The notes beneath the pieces were generated by a model. That model was not told the DNA's origin and made no database searches. It saw only the letters and a program-made list of their open reading frames with translations. A stretch of DNA of 64,000 nt from RYN-230 sp963717125 (GTDB taxonomy: Bacteria > Actinomycetota > Actinomycetes > Streptosporangiales > Streptosporangiaceae): contig CAVQVG010000015.1 in NCBI GenBank assembly GCA_963717125.1, positions 1 to 64,000 of the forward strand, in the 5' to 3' direction. The stretch's first letter is position 1; every line of letters begins with the position of its first letter. Made by a program: the position numbers and the translations under genes. Positions 16,320 through 25,533 of this stretch are shown one piece after another.

Positions 16320-17330
16320 CTAGTTGTGCTCCAGCGACTCGAACACGGTCTCTTCGACCGAGACGCCGGGCATGTCCACCAGGTCGTAGCCGAGCTCGTC
16401 GATGACCGGGCGGAGCGGCTGTTCCGCCGAGGGCGCGAAGACCGCCTCGGAGTGCGCGCCGCAGCCATGATCGACGGCGACGACCCGGCCGTCATCCGGC
16501 GCGTAGGCGTTGGCGCAGACGCCGAACACCTGCCCGAGCGGGCCGGCCATCCGGACGAAGAAGCCGCAGCCCGCGCACAGCCCGGGGGCCGCGTGCGCCA
16601 GCGGGGTCTTGGGCCCGTGCTCGCTGGTGTACCAGCGCAGCGCGGTGTCATCGCGCCCGATGGCGGACAGCACCCGGGCACGGAGCGGCACGGTGTCCGG
16701 GACCGCGCTGGCCCTGGCCTCGGCCGCGAGGCGGGTGGCCCTGGCGCGAGCCGGGAGGTCGTCATCGTCGGCTGTGCCGTCGGCGTCCTCGAAGTCCTCC
16801 GCGTCCACCGTGTCGTCGTCTTCGTCTTCGTCTTCGGCGGTGGCCAGGCCAGCCAGTTCCGCACCGGGCACGGCCCAGCTGGACTCGCCCCAGTCGCTGA
16901 GCCCGTCGTCCCCGTCGAGCGTCGCCATCGGGACCAGCCGCGCGTCGTCCGGTGCGGCGGGCAGCAGGTCGCCGGGCCCGAGATCACCGGGCTGCAGCCG
17001 TTCCCGCCAGGGCACCCAGTCCGGGGCCAGGATGGCCTCCGCCCCGGGCAGCAGCAGGCCCTCGCTGACCGTCACATGCTTGGACCGGGACGCGCGGGCG
17101 ACGGTGATGGCCCAGCACCAGCCGTGGTAGGCCGGGTCCAGGGACCGGAACATATGCGTCACCACGCGATCACCGTCCGCCGTGGTGGCGAGGTGCTCGC
17201 CAACCCCGGCCGGGGCCGCCATCTCTTCGGCGGCCGCCCGCGCCAGATCGACGGCCTGCGCACAGGCCTCGTCCGGCTCCTTGGTTCTTCCGCGCAGTGG
17301 GCTCACGGTGAGCAATTCTCCCCCATCCAC
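16320..17330 (-). CDS. DUF3027 protein
   Basis: A 336-residue (or 328 from the second GTG) cytosolic protein. The conserved core is VGEHLATTADGDRVVTHMF, then YHGWCWAITVARA, HVTVSEGLLLPGAEAILAPDWVPW and LQPGDLGPGDLLP. A long acidic linker (DEDEDDDTVDAEDFEDADG) sits in the middle. The C-terminal half contains a CAGCGFFVRMAG Cys pair and a later HGCGAHSE segment that could bind a metal. The function is unknown. The purine-rich stretch at the 5' end could serve the inner GTG at 17306. Its usual neighbours, an MFS protein and a cold-shock protein, here lie beyond the accessory island. Confidence 0.85.
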   Translation of the reverse strand: MDGGELLTVSPLRGRTKEPDEACAQAVDLARAAAEEMAAPAGVGEHLATTADGDRVVTHMFRSLDPAYHGWCWAITVARASRSKHVTVSEGLLLPGAEAILAPDWVPWRERLQPGDLGPGDLLPAAPDDARLVPMATLDGDDGLSDWGESSWAVPGAELAGLATAEDEDEDDDTVDAEDFEDADGTADDDDLPARARATRLAAEARASAVPDTVPLRARVLSAIGRDDTALRWYTSEHGPKTPLAHAAPGLCAGCGFFVRMAGPLGQVFGVCANAYAPDDGRVVAVDHGCGAHSEAVFAPSAEQPLRPVIDELGYDLVDMPGVSVEETVFESLEHN

Positions 17331-17444
17331 GCACCGCTCGTGCGGTTAATATCACCCGTCGGCCCCTGGCCGGTTCTTCGCCGGGCGCTGCCGCCCTGAA
17401 GAGGCAGAGTGCGTGCGTCTACGACTTGGCTACCCGCCCGATGA

Positions 17445-17618
17445 TATCCGCGCGACGCCCTGGCCCGGTCCGGGGCTAGCCGTAGGGACATCGAAGCCCT
17501 GGAGGCGACGGGGCACATCCTCGGCCTCGGCGATGCGCCGACCATCGAGAGCGCCGTCGATCGCAAATCGGCATCCAAGATCCTCGACGCGGTAGGCGAT
17601 GCGCGAACTGCCGCTTGA
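17445..17618 (+). pseudogene. unidentified coding-like fragment
   Basis: This frame opens directly after a stop at 17442 and reads RRDIEALEATGHILGLGDAP, then a helical segment ESAVDRKSASKILDAVGDAR, ending at a TGA. Its third positions are G/C-rich and the peptide looks like the C-terminus of a globular, possibly DNA-binding, protein. There is no start codon in frame. No family recognised. Confidence 0.3.
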
Positions 17619-17645
17619 CATCGAGTCACGGAGGGCATCAGACCA

Positions 17646-17741
17646 GCGCAGCACCCGGCCCGATCCGTCATGCACCTCGACATCATGGTGATCTTCTGAC
17701 CAGCCATCACCAGCGAACAGCACTGCCACCTCCCGCACCCG
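17646..17741 (-). pseudogene. IS110-family transposase N-terminal remnant
   Basis: The minus frame reads VAVLFAGDGWSEDHHDVEVHD followed by GSGRVLR. This matches the start of IS110-type DEDD transposases, where the first catalytic Asp sits in the GxDWAxxxHD region. Similarity stops after about 30 residues and no catalytic remainder is seen, so this is a relic. Confidence 0.5.
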
Positions 17742-18339
17742 GCACCTAGATGTCAGCGGCAGCACGGAGAAGGACGCCAGCGGCCTAATGACGCTCAGTG
17801 CTCACGCCAGGTACCAGCGGGCACGCCACCCCATCAGCGGTCTTGTCCTCATCGCGGCCCCGGGGGCACGGTCTACGTTCAGGCATCAGATACATGGCTA
17901 AGCAAGTGCTCACCCGCTGGGCGCTACCGGACCCGAGTCTGCCCCGGCGGGCCAACCCGATAGTCCCCACTAGGCTAAGCCGACCGTTTTACAGACCGCT
18001 TCACCCGACCCATCGAAATGGCCGCTGACCTGGCCAAACTATTTTAACGATCATGTGAATAACCGGGCTTGTCCGCTATATGTCCGTACCGCCAAGGACC
18101 CGAAACGGCTGGCGCCACGGACAGGCACGGACAGCGTCCGCACAAGCAGCCTGACCTGCAGTTCCATAGTCATGGCTCCGCCGCCCCAGCGTCAGGCGGC
18201 TGACGACTCCCCAAACGATCACCAGCCCAGTCCCGCAGATCAGGCTGCCCTGTTCGCCAGCGTCAACCGGATCTGCATGATATGCGGGTGATCTTCATAG
18301 GGATCTTGGCAGGCTGACATGCCTGTCCTTATGGGGATT

Positions 18340-18755
18340 GGGGGCCTTCATGCCAGCTGCCGTCATCCGCGTCATCCGGTCGGGATGCGGCCGGGGATCT
18401 TGTGGACGGGCTGAGGGTGCCGCTGCTGGATGAGTACCTGGAGTTCCTGGGCGGGCGGTACCGGCCGAATACGGTGCTGGCCTTTACCGCGGTAAAGAAG
18501 ACGCCGCGGCGGGTCCGCCCAGCCGATGTGCTGTCGTTCATGACCGGACAGCGCACCGGTGGGGAAGGCCGCCTTCAGGTAGCGGGGCCGAACGCCGGCG
18601 GAGTGTCGGCCCGGACGCTGCGCCGACGGCTGCCGAGCGTGTCGAGGCTGTATGGGTTCTTGCTCGCCTGCGGTGCCGACCGCTCGGCATGCCCGCCGAC
18701 CGTACTAACTGCCTGGCTGCGCGGCTATACCGCCGACCCCGGTACGCGATGAAGG
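18340..18755 (+). pseudogene. tyrosine recombinase, N-terminal domain only
   Basis: The frame from 18402 encodes VPLLDEYLEFLGGRYRPNTV, RRVRPADVLSFMTGQRTGG and VSARTLRRRLPSVSRLYGFLL, ending at 18752. This is the SAM-like core-binding domain of phage-type integrases of the sort common in Streptomyces and Frankia relatives. Recognisable sequence also extends slightly upstream without a start codon, and a short internal deletion seems to lie after NTVLA. The catalytic domain with the R-H-R-Y residues is absent. It is probably the remains of the recombinase that brought in this island or a neighbour element. Confidence 0.65.
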
Positions 18756-18843
18756 CCCAATTCGAAGCCACGACCGGGTTCGCTGTCACCATCGGCTGCC
18801 CAGATCGCCGGGCCGACCTGATGTGCACAGCAGGTCTGGCCAC

Positions 18844-18989
18844 GTCGCCCCGGCCACCCTCGCCGAGTACATGCACTTCCTGATCCCCGGCTCCCAGTTC
18901 GAGCTGATCGACCGGGTGACCTAGCGCCGCTGACCCAGCACCAACGACTGGTAGCCGAGATCAGCGTGTTCCTGGCCGCCCGCCACTAG
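18844..18989 (+). pseudogene. alpha/beta-hydrolase C-terminal remnant
   Basis: One frame reads APATLAEYMHFLIPGSQFEL then IDRVT and a stop at 18922. A second frame from 18927 reads PLTQHQRLVAEISVFLAARH and a stop. Placed end to end they look like the last strand-helix portion of an alpha/beta-hydrolase (RsbQ-like), separated by a frameshift and a small deletion at the catalytic His. No start or nucleophile region is present. Confidence 0.45.
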
Positions 18990-19389
18990 CACGCCCGGAG
19001 GACGGGGGATGCCACTACGTCACCCAACCTAACTGCCTAAAGCACGCCAGTTTTAGACCTAAGGCAGCCCGCCGTACTCGCGACGAAGGTCGATTAGCTC
19101 CGGCCGCTTTCGCGCTGGTCAAGCCGCCCTGGAGGGGAGAGCGCCGACCGTGCGCTCGCCGTCATCCACCTACGAATCAGCTAGCAACGCATAGCCATGT
19201 GACATTCGGCCCGGTTAGTTACGCCCAGGTCAGACGGTGCATTCAGCTCTACTCCGGCGTTCTCCGATCCGGCAGCGTAAGTGCCGTCAATAGAAATCAT
19301 GCGCTGAAACCAGGACAGACCTGGCCTCAGCCAGGCCGAACGTTCGCCAACAGCCTCGGGCACACGGCCACCACTCGAAGGAACCGACG
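18990..19389. other. 400-bp intergenic region without genes
   Basis: No coding frame with actinobacterial codon bias, RNA gene or repeat was recognised between the hydrolase remnant and the GH12 gene. It should hold the GH12 promoter, but I could not pick convincing -35/-10 boxes. Confidence 0.4.
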
Positions 19390-20150
19390 ATGAAACTTCA
19401 CCTCCGCCTGACAGTACTGACCGTGGCCGCCGCAACAGCGGGTGCCATCGTGCTCTTGATTGGCATCGGCGCCAGCGCGGCATCACAGCTGTGCACGAGC
19501 CCTAATAACACTCCCTACGTGACCACGAAGGTCACCGGCAACTACTACGTCTCGACCGACGAGTGGGGGTCCGGTGCGCCGCTGTGCGTGGCGACAGATG
19601 GTGGTCCCGATTTCACCGTGTCCCAATCGGCCATCTCTGGCTCTTCAGTCGGCGGTTACCCCAACATCGGGACCACGTTGTCCACCTCCGGCCTGCCCGT
19701 CCAGCTGTCCGCCATGGGTGATCCCACGACGAACTGGTCCACGACGGCGGCCGCCTCGGGAAAGTACGACACGGCCTATGACCTCGCCTACAGCATATCC
19801 GCCACCTCCCGCTCCTGGACTGGTGGCGCCGAGGTGATGGTCTGGCTCAACAGCTCAGGCAACCCCTATCCCGCGGGCCAGGTCGTCGCCTCGGCGTGTC
19901 GATCGGCGGCGCCAGCTACAACGTTCGCGTCGGCATCACTTCAGGGTGAACCAGCCATACCATTGTGACCTTCGTCCGGGTCGCGAGCACGACCTCGGTA
20001 ACGGGGCTGGACCTGGGTGCGATCTCCCGCGCCGCGGCAACTTACGGTAACTTCCCGACATCCCTCTACCTCTACTCGGTGCAGGCGGGATTCGAGATCT
20101 GGCAAGGCGGCGCTGGGCTGGGCACCACCTCGTTCAGCTACCACAGCTAG
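19390..20150 (+). pseudogene. glycoside hydrolase family 12 (endo-beta-glucanase-like), frameshifted
   Basis: The gene starts with a good signal peptide (MKLHLRLTVLTVAAATAGAI, cleavage after an Ala-rich stretch). A GH12 domain follows: WGSGAPLCVATDGGPDF, GGYPNIGTTL, GKYDTAYDLAYS. AEVMVWLNSSG holds the expected nucleophile Glu, and AGFEIWQGGAGLGTTSFSYHS holds the acid/base Glu. Reading switches from frame 1 to frame 3 at about 19880-19893, and the second frame has an in-frame TGA at 19947-19949 before continuing to 20150. Both catalytic Glu codons survive, but no full-length product can form without correction. GH12 enzymes are secreted cellulases or xyloglucanases. It is convergent with a GH16 gene. 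Confidence 0.8.
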
Positions 20151-20190
20151 CCCACGCCGTGCACACGGCACCGGGAAAGAAGTCCACAAG

Positions 20191-20238
20191 GCAGCGCCTC
20201 CTTGTCTCAGGTGATCCACCGGGGCAGGGAGGCGCTGC
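20191..20238. terminator. shared hairpin between GH12 and GH16 genes
   Basis: A perfect 11-bp inverted repeat GCAGCGCCTCC/GGAGGCGCTGC (20191-20201, 20228-20238) lies between the two convergent glucanase genes, with TTT following on the plus strand. It could terminate transcription from both sides. Confidence 0.6.
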
Positions 20239-20279
20239 TTTGCCGCAACGTGCAACAGCGGAGAGCACGTGGGGTCTGT

Positions 20280-21178
20280 TCAGCGCTCGTAGACAGCGAC
20301 GTCACGAATCCGGAGGGTACCCATGGATGAGGTGTTCGCCATGGGAGTCACACAGGAGCATTGGCTGTTAGGAAAAGCGCCACCGATCGCGAGATCAAAG
20401 ATAATCATAAAGCCGTGGTCAATTGCGGTATTCCAGGCTTCCGAGCCTACCTCATGCTCGCTGACGCTGAAGAACTCCCGATGATCGAGATACCAGCGGA
20501 TCGGCTCGTCAGCAGTATTGCGCCGGTCAATGATCACACCGTAGGTGTGATACCCGGTCTGGCATCCGCGACAGCGCTGTAGTCCGCTCGCCCGGCCGCG
20601 GTGCTCATGACATGGCCCGAATGTGCCGTCAGCATTGATCTTTGTCAGGTTACCGCAGTGCAGCGCGCCGGAGTGCTCGCTGATGGCGTTCACGTCCTCC
20701 ATGATGTCGATCTCGCCGTAGGCAGGCCACGAGCCGCGGCCGAGCATCCAGAACGCGGGCCAGTAGCCACGCCCGTTTGCAACGTCGGGCTGCCGGAGCG
20801 ACGCGATGACCCGGAGTTCACCCCCAGCCGGCGGGGTAAATGCGCGCACGGTCTGGATTCGTCCGGAGGTCCATTCACCGCCCTGGTGTATGGCGGTGAT
20901 GTTTAGGTCACCATCCCCGTCAAGATAAACGTTCTTCGGGGAATCTGTCATGACCTCAACTTCATCACTACCAATGATCGTCTTACGGATCTGGTAGCGC
21001 CAGTAACGTCTGTTGATCCAGTGACCGGTGGGGCCATCGAAGTTGCTGGACCAGACCTCTTCCCAGCCACCGTGATCATTCGCCTGGGTCAGGCGAGCAT
21101 GGCCAGCCCGGCCAGTCCTGCCGCCAGAAGAAATCCTGCGGTGACCAGCTTGCGTAGCCTGCTTGTATGCGCGGCCAT
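20280..21178 (-). pseudogene. glycoside hydrolase family 16 beta-glucanase, signal peptide out of frame
   Basis: The catalytic domain is clear: VWSSNFDGPTGHWINRRYWRY, SGRIQTVRAFTPPAGGELRV, WPAFWMLGRGSWPAYGEIDIMED (the GH16 ExDxxE motif) and the closing GTLRIRDVAVYER. Homologues are secreted endo-1,3- or 1,3-1,4-beta-glucanases. The in-frame N-terminus is not a signal peptide. In the neighbouring frame, however, an ATG at 21178 with GGAGG just upstream encodes MAAHTSRLRKLVTAGFLLAA and a further hydrophobic stretch ending in a TGA at 21089-21091. The export signal and enzyme are thus separated by one frameshift near 21060-21130. The catalytic residues are intact. Confidence 0.78.
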
Positions 21179-21343
21179 TCTGCCTCCGGAAATGCATGGT
21201 CACGGGCCTGATGTCTTGCGCCAGACTGGGTCGGCCGCAAAGGGTCGCGGTGTGCCATGCGCGCGCTCTGAGCAAGAATCGTGATTGCCCCTAGGCGGCA
21301 CGCGCAAGGTATGCAGGGAGAATGAAGCGGTGCCAGGGAAGGG

Positions 21344-22885
21344 TCACGCCGCGTCTCTGCCGGGGAAGACCACCCGGGCGACTGCTGCGAGGTACACCAG
21401 GCCCAGTAGTCCGGCTGCCACGAAGCGGGGGGAATGGGTCTGCGTCAGGCGCCATACGACGAGGCTACCCACGTGAGCCAAGGGTGCCGTTCCAGGCACA
21501 GACAGCCCTGCGGAATCTCCGGGAGGTGTCCTTAGGGCTGCGCGACGGATCCCAGGACATGACCCTTCCCCAGCTGTAATCCCAGATGGCGATGGCCTGC
21601 GCCCAGCCAACCGCAATGGAGAGCGGCCACGTGTGGAAAGACCAGCGGGCGTTGTGCCACAGAGGGTACAGGATTAGGCCTGTTATAAGCACCGGGATAA
21701 GCGGCAGGCAGTTCCGGAGCTGAACTTGGTCAGGTGCGAATACCAGCAGGGTGAGCGGCATGAGCGGCAATACGATGGTACGGATAGCGGTTGTAAGGTT
21801 CCACAGCCACCCGGCCATGTAGGGGAGTCGTGCCTTCCATGGCATCGGGACACGCCACATGTGATGGGTCCAGATAAGTGAGGTCGCTCCACAACACCAG
21901 CGGTACTGCTGGCGCATGAATGAATCCATCATCGATGGGCACACCCCGGCGGCCAGGACGACCGGCAAATAGACGAGCTGATATCCGGCGTAACGCATGT
22001 CCAGGCCGGTATGCGAGTCCTCTGCATACGGGATCTCAGTGAAACCCCCGGCGGCCGTGAGCCCGGTCCGCCGGTACACGGCATTGGAGCCGACGCACAG
22101 CGCGGACCCGAAACGGTCCCTGGAAACCTGCACCGCGCGGTAGAAGACCTCAAGCGTGGCACCGGCCGCCCGTTCGACCCAGGTCTGGTTCTTGTTGACT
22201 CGGAAGTACTGGGGTGTCTGGACAAGCCCGATCACCCGGTCGTCCAAATAAGGAAGGGTTTCGGCCAGGAAGTCCGGGCGCGGGCGGAAGTCTGCGTCGA
22301 AGATTACAACGTGCTCACCATAGGTGCGTTCGAGCGCGTACGCGAGGTTGCCTGATTTCTTGTGGTGGCCGACGTTCGGACGGCGCAGATACGTGAGGCC
22401 GATCGCCTGGGCGAGCCTGTGGACCTCCGCCTCTCCGGGGCCGTCGTCCAGCACGAATGCCTGGGCTTGCCCAGGATAGCTGTCGATAAGGTCACGTACC
22501 CCGAGCCATGTGTTGCGCAGAACCGAGATGGGCTCGCCGCAGATGGGCAGGAAAATATCCACAGAAGGGTACAGGCCGGCCGCCATTCCTGCACCTTGCG
22601 GACGTGCCGACTGACGTCGAAGCTGCGTCCCACGAAGTTCACCGGCAGGCTCAGCGCCTGGTAGGCGAAGTAGATAAAGGTATACATCATGAACGGCCAC
22701 GCGATCGCGAGGTTGCGCAATTCGAACAGCAACTGGGCCAGCACCACGAACACCAAGCTGATGACGAGCGCAGAGGTCAGGTAGGGAAGGGACCTGCCCA
22801 TATAGGAGAATTTCTCGGCGTCATCCGGCGCTTCCGGGAGCACCAAGCATGTCTTGCGGTGCATTCCCACCGCGGTGGCGGTCAC
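21344..22885 (-). pseudogene. cellulose synthase-like GT2 glycosyltransferase, two frameshifts
   Basis: A processive family-2 glycosyltransferase of the inner membrane. The N-terminal part has two membrane helices (YLTSALVISLVFVVLAQLLF and WPFMMYTFIYFAYQALSL). The catalytic domain shows PSVDIFLPICGEP, VLDDG, FDADFRPRPDF, QTPQYF, AEDSHTGLDM and QQYRWCCGA, i.e. the D,D,D,Q(Q/R)xRW set. More membrane helices follow, the last being FVAAGLLGLVYLAAVARVVF. Reading shifts near 22575-22590 and again near 21475-21490. The GTG start at 22885 overlaps the stop of the upstream GT-C gene (GTGA). Such enzymes polymerise UDP-glucose into beta-glucans; the exact linkage is unknown. Confidence 0.78.
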
Positions 22886-24504
22886 CGCTGGCCCGCCCTC
22901 GCCTGGATGCGGGCCCAGATGGTGTAATAACTGACTCCGTAGGGCACATGCGCGACAATCCGGTAAGAGTGGTTGCCATTGAGGTCGGCCGCGATGCGGT
23001 GATCCAGGCCCTGCGTCGAAAGGAAGTTCAGGGCGACCAGGCTGAAGTAGTCCCGCCTTATGAACCGGGCGTAAACCCGAGGGTCGCCCTCGGCACCGAC
23101 ATGCACACTGATGCTGTGGCCGGTCGGCAGCATGATGCTCCGGGTGTTCGACCACAACTGCCAGCGTTTGCCGATGGGAAGGTAGTACTCGGGGATTGAC
23201 GGAGACTCGACCAGGAAGCGGCCCGGGTGGACCCTCGCCATGTGCCCGAAGACCGTGTCGAACTTTGTCGCGTTCGGCCACTTGAAGAAGGCACTGCTCA
23301 ACTCCGCACCCTGCCGGGCGGGAAGGACGAGGGCCACAGCGCACATCCCGGTGGCAAGCAGGCTCAACCAGCGCGGGCGGAGCCAGGTGAGCAGCTTGTC
23401 AGCCGCGTATCCAGCTGCCATCGCGGCGAACCAGGCGCCGAAGTCCAGGTGCTTGTCAAGAGACGTGAGAGTGTGAATCCGTGCCTGCTCGAGCGGGACC
23501 AGGAACGCCGCGGTAGCCAGGACGGCCAGCAGAGCCGTCTGATGCCGCTGCCGCTCTGCGAGAAGACCGACGATCACGCCGCCGAGCGGCCACCGCGACG
23601 GGCGCGGTCCAGGACCAGGAATTGCTCAGCACGTGCAGGGGAGCGTCGGTACCCGGCGCCCGGGTCAGAGTGGTCTGCCCGATCCCAGTGACGTAGTAGC
23701 CGCCTCCGATCGTCACGAGCAGGATCGCGCCAGCGGTGACATAACCGGCTAGGGCACGCCCCGCGAAACTGCTACCTTCCTGGCGACGCACTGCGCCTGT
23801 GCGTGGATGATCGCTATCGCGACAACGACGGGATCGAATAGGGCAGATGCGTATGTCGTCGCATTGGCCAGTACAAGAGCTATCGCAGCCCCGGCAATCC
23901 ATCGCGTCTCGTCTCGCCGTTGCCCCGCGTGGACCAGGAGCCACACGGCGAGCGCGATCAAGCACAGCGACATGGAGTCGTAGGTGGCGAAGGCACCCAG
24001 CTTGAGCGCCGAGCCCAGCACCGCCCAGAGCCCGGCCGCGAAGAAGGCCGCGCGCCTGCCGTAGAGCCGCGAGGCCGTCGGCCACAACAGGGTGGTCGCT
24101 GCGAGCATGAAGCACAGCGACAAGATCCGTGCACCAGCCAGGCCCGCCACGCTATCCGCGAGCGCGCCAAGCGGCGGATAGAGGGCCGGGGCGCCAGAGA
24201 AGTAGGCGGGGTAGAGCGGAAAGGTTGTGCCGCTCAGCCAGTGAGCCCACTCCAGGTGACCGGCCCACAGGTAGAGGGCCTCATCTTGGTATGCCGTATT
24301 GGCCCTGACCAGACGGAAGGACAGCGCCGCCTGGACACACAGGACAACAGCCAGCGGCCAGGCTGCGGCCGGTGACCGCGCCCGTCGCCTGGTCGGCGGT
24401 CCGGGCGTCGGCCTGACCCGTTCAACGCTGATCGGCATGAGCGGCGAGGGCTGCGGAATGGGCGTTTCCAGCACTGGCATTGCCGTGCCGTTGCCGACGG
24501 GCAT
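22882..24504 (-). pseudogene. GT-C (PMT/ArnT-like) membrane glycosyltransferase, two frameshifts
   Basis: A polytopic membrane protein. AYQDEALYLWAGHLEW near the first long extracytoplasmic loop matches the DE-containing loop of dolichyl/polyprenyl-phosphate-sugar transferases. Several hydrophobic helices follow, and a soluble C-terminal domain ends in SYYTIWARIQARAGQR. The three pieces are in different frames: switches lie near 23755-23800 and 23575-23590. The ATG giving MPVGNGTAMPVLET at 24504 is a plausible start; an open frame continues upstream to 24675. It is coupled to the GT2 gene, suggesting one exopolysaccharide or glycolipid assembly unit. It may transfer lipid-linked sugars on the outer face. 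Confidence 0.65.
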
Positions 24505-25533
24505 ACCGTCAGCTGCAACGGTAAATCGGGGGGCGTTGCCGCTGTTATAACATCCTCGTCCGGATTCCCCGCACTTGTGCGGAGAGACACAACCGCAGGC
24601 AGCCCGAAAGAGATCCTCTGTGCTCAAGGAGTCCTCTCCTGATATGCGCGACAGACAACTCAGGAACTGCCCCACGGGTGCGGCCCGTGGGGCAGTGCCG
24701 CGCTGATCAGCGCTAAAGGACGTGTTTTAGCTCGTACTGCGAGCCTGCGGGGTGACAACGGAAAGTTACCATATCAATACGTCGCGTGTTTGACTCGCTG
24801 CGCGCCGTCAGTAAATCTCTGGTAAAGCCTCGACTAAAGGCACCTAGCGGTGCTGCCTGTACGACCCGAGCGTCATATAAGGGGCCAATTTCACGAGCCG
24901 GGCACACTGTACCGGAAGAATGGGGTGCTGAGTGAAAGAAGCTGCATGACGGGCATCAAGGGACGGACCTTGGACCCCACGTCACGGTCCGGGAACCCAT
25001 TGGTCGTATAGCCCACCATGTGCGGTTATTCCGCCGGCCGAACAACGACGAGAGGACATGGGGTTCGCCGACGCAGCGTGGCCCATGTGCTGCGGGACGA
25101 GAAACTTGCTAGGCAGGGCATGACCATACTGTGCATCGCAGACTCACCACTTGGGCCTGAGGACATTAACGAGCCCTCTAGAAACCGGAGCGTGGCGAAC
25201 AAACTCACCTGCCCTCCGGGCGGTCCACATATACCGTTCAAACGGCTAGGGGCGGAACGTGGCCGCCTGGGTGCAATGCCGTATTCATCACGTCACCGCG
25301 AAGGCGCGAGCGTTTCGGGCTGCGGCCCAGAACTGGAGGGGATGCCGTCATCACAGTCGGCCGACCGTCGTGGTGAGCGTGAATAATCAACGAATATCGC
25401 CTGGTCGCATGACGTGGACGAGGTTTTCCGCACGCACAGGTGCCGGGACCACGCGCTCGGGCACTTCGCGGTAACGCCTGATCGCGACACGTGCGGAAAC
25501 ATCGCTCAAGGTCAGGTCGCGGCACGGCCTGTC
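24505..25533. other. 1-kb intergenic region, right edge of island
   Basis: No gene supported. A hairpin CCGCAC-TT-GTGCGG lies at 24568-24581 and a TATAAC box on the minus strand near 24543-24549, upstream of the GT-C gene. A plus-strand open frame at 25018-25386 lacks third-position G/C bias and resembles no protein. Composition is more AT-rich than the flanks up to about 25400. Confidence 0.4.

Larger units (their letters stand above)
17331..18340. other. gene-poor left edge of accessory island
   Basis: About 1 kb with no intact gene. It contains a fragment resembling an IS110 transposase N-terminus (minus strand, 17646-17741). It also contains a plus-strand coding-like stretch at 17445-17618 ending in SASKILDAVGDARTAA, which I cannot identify. 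From 17760 to 18340 I see no gene, and base composition is more AT-rich than the flanks. Confidence 0.5.

Noticed and set aside
24713..24907. A 64-codon minus-strand frame
   Set aside because: No ribosome binding site, coding bias or recognisable sequence.
25018..25386. A 122-codon plus-strand frame in the island edge
   Set aside because: Third positions show no G/C bias and the peptide resembles nothing known.
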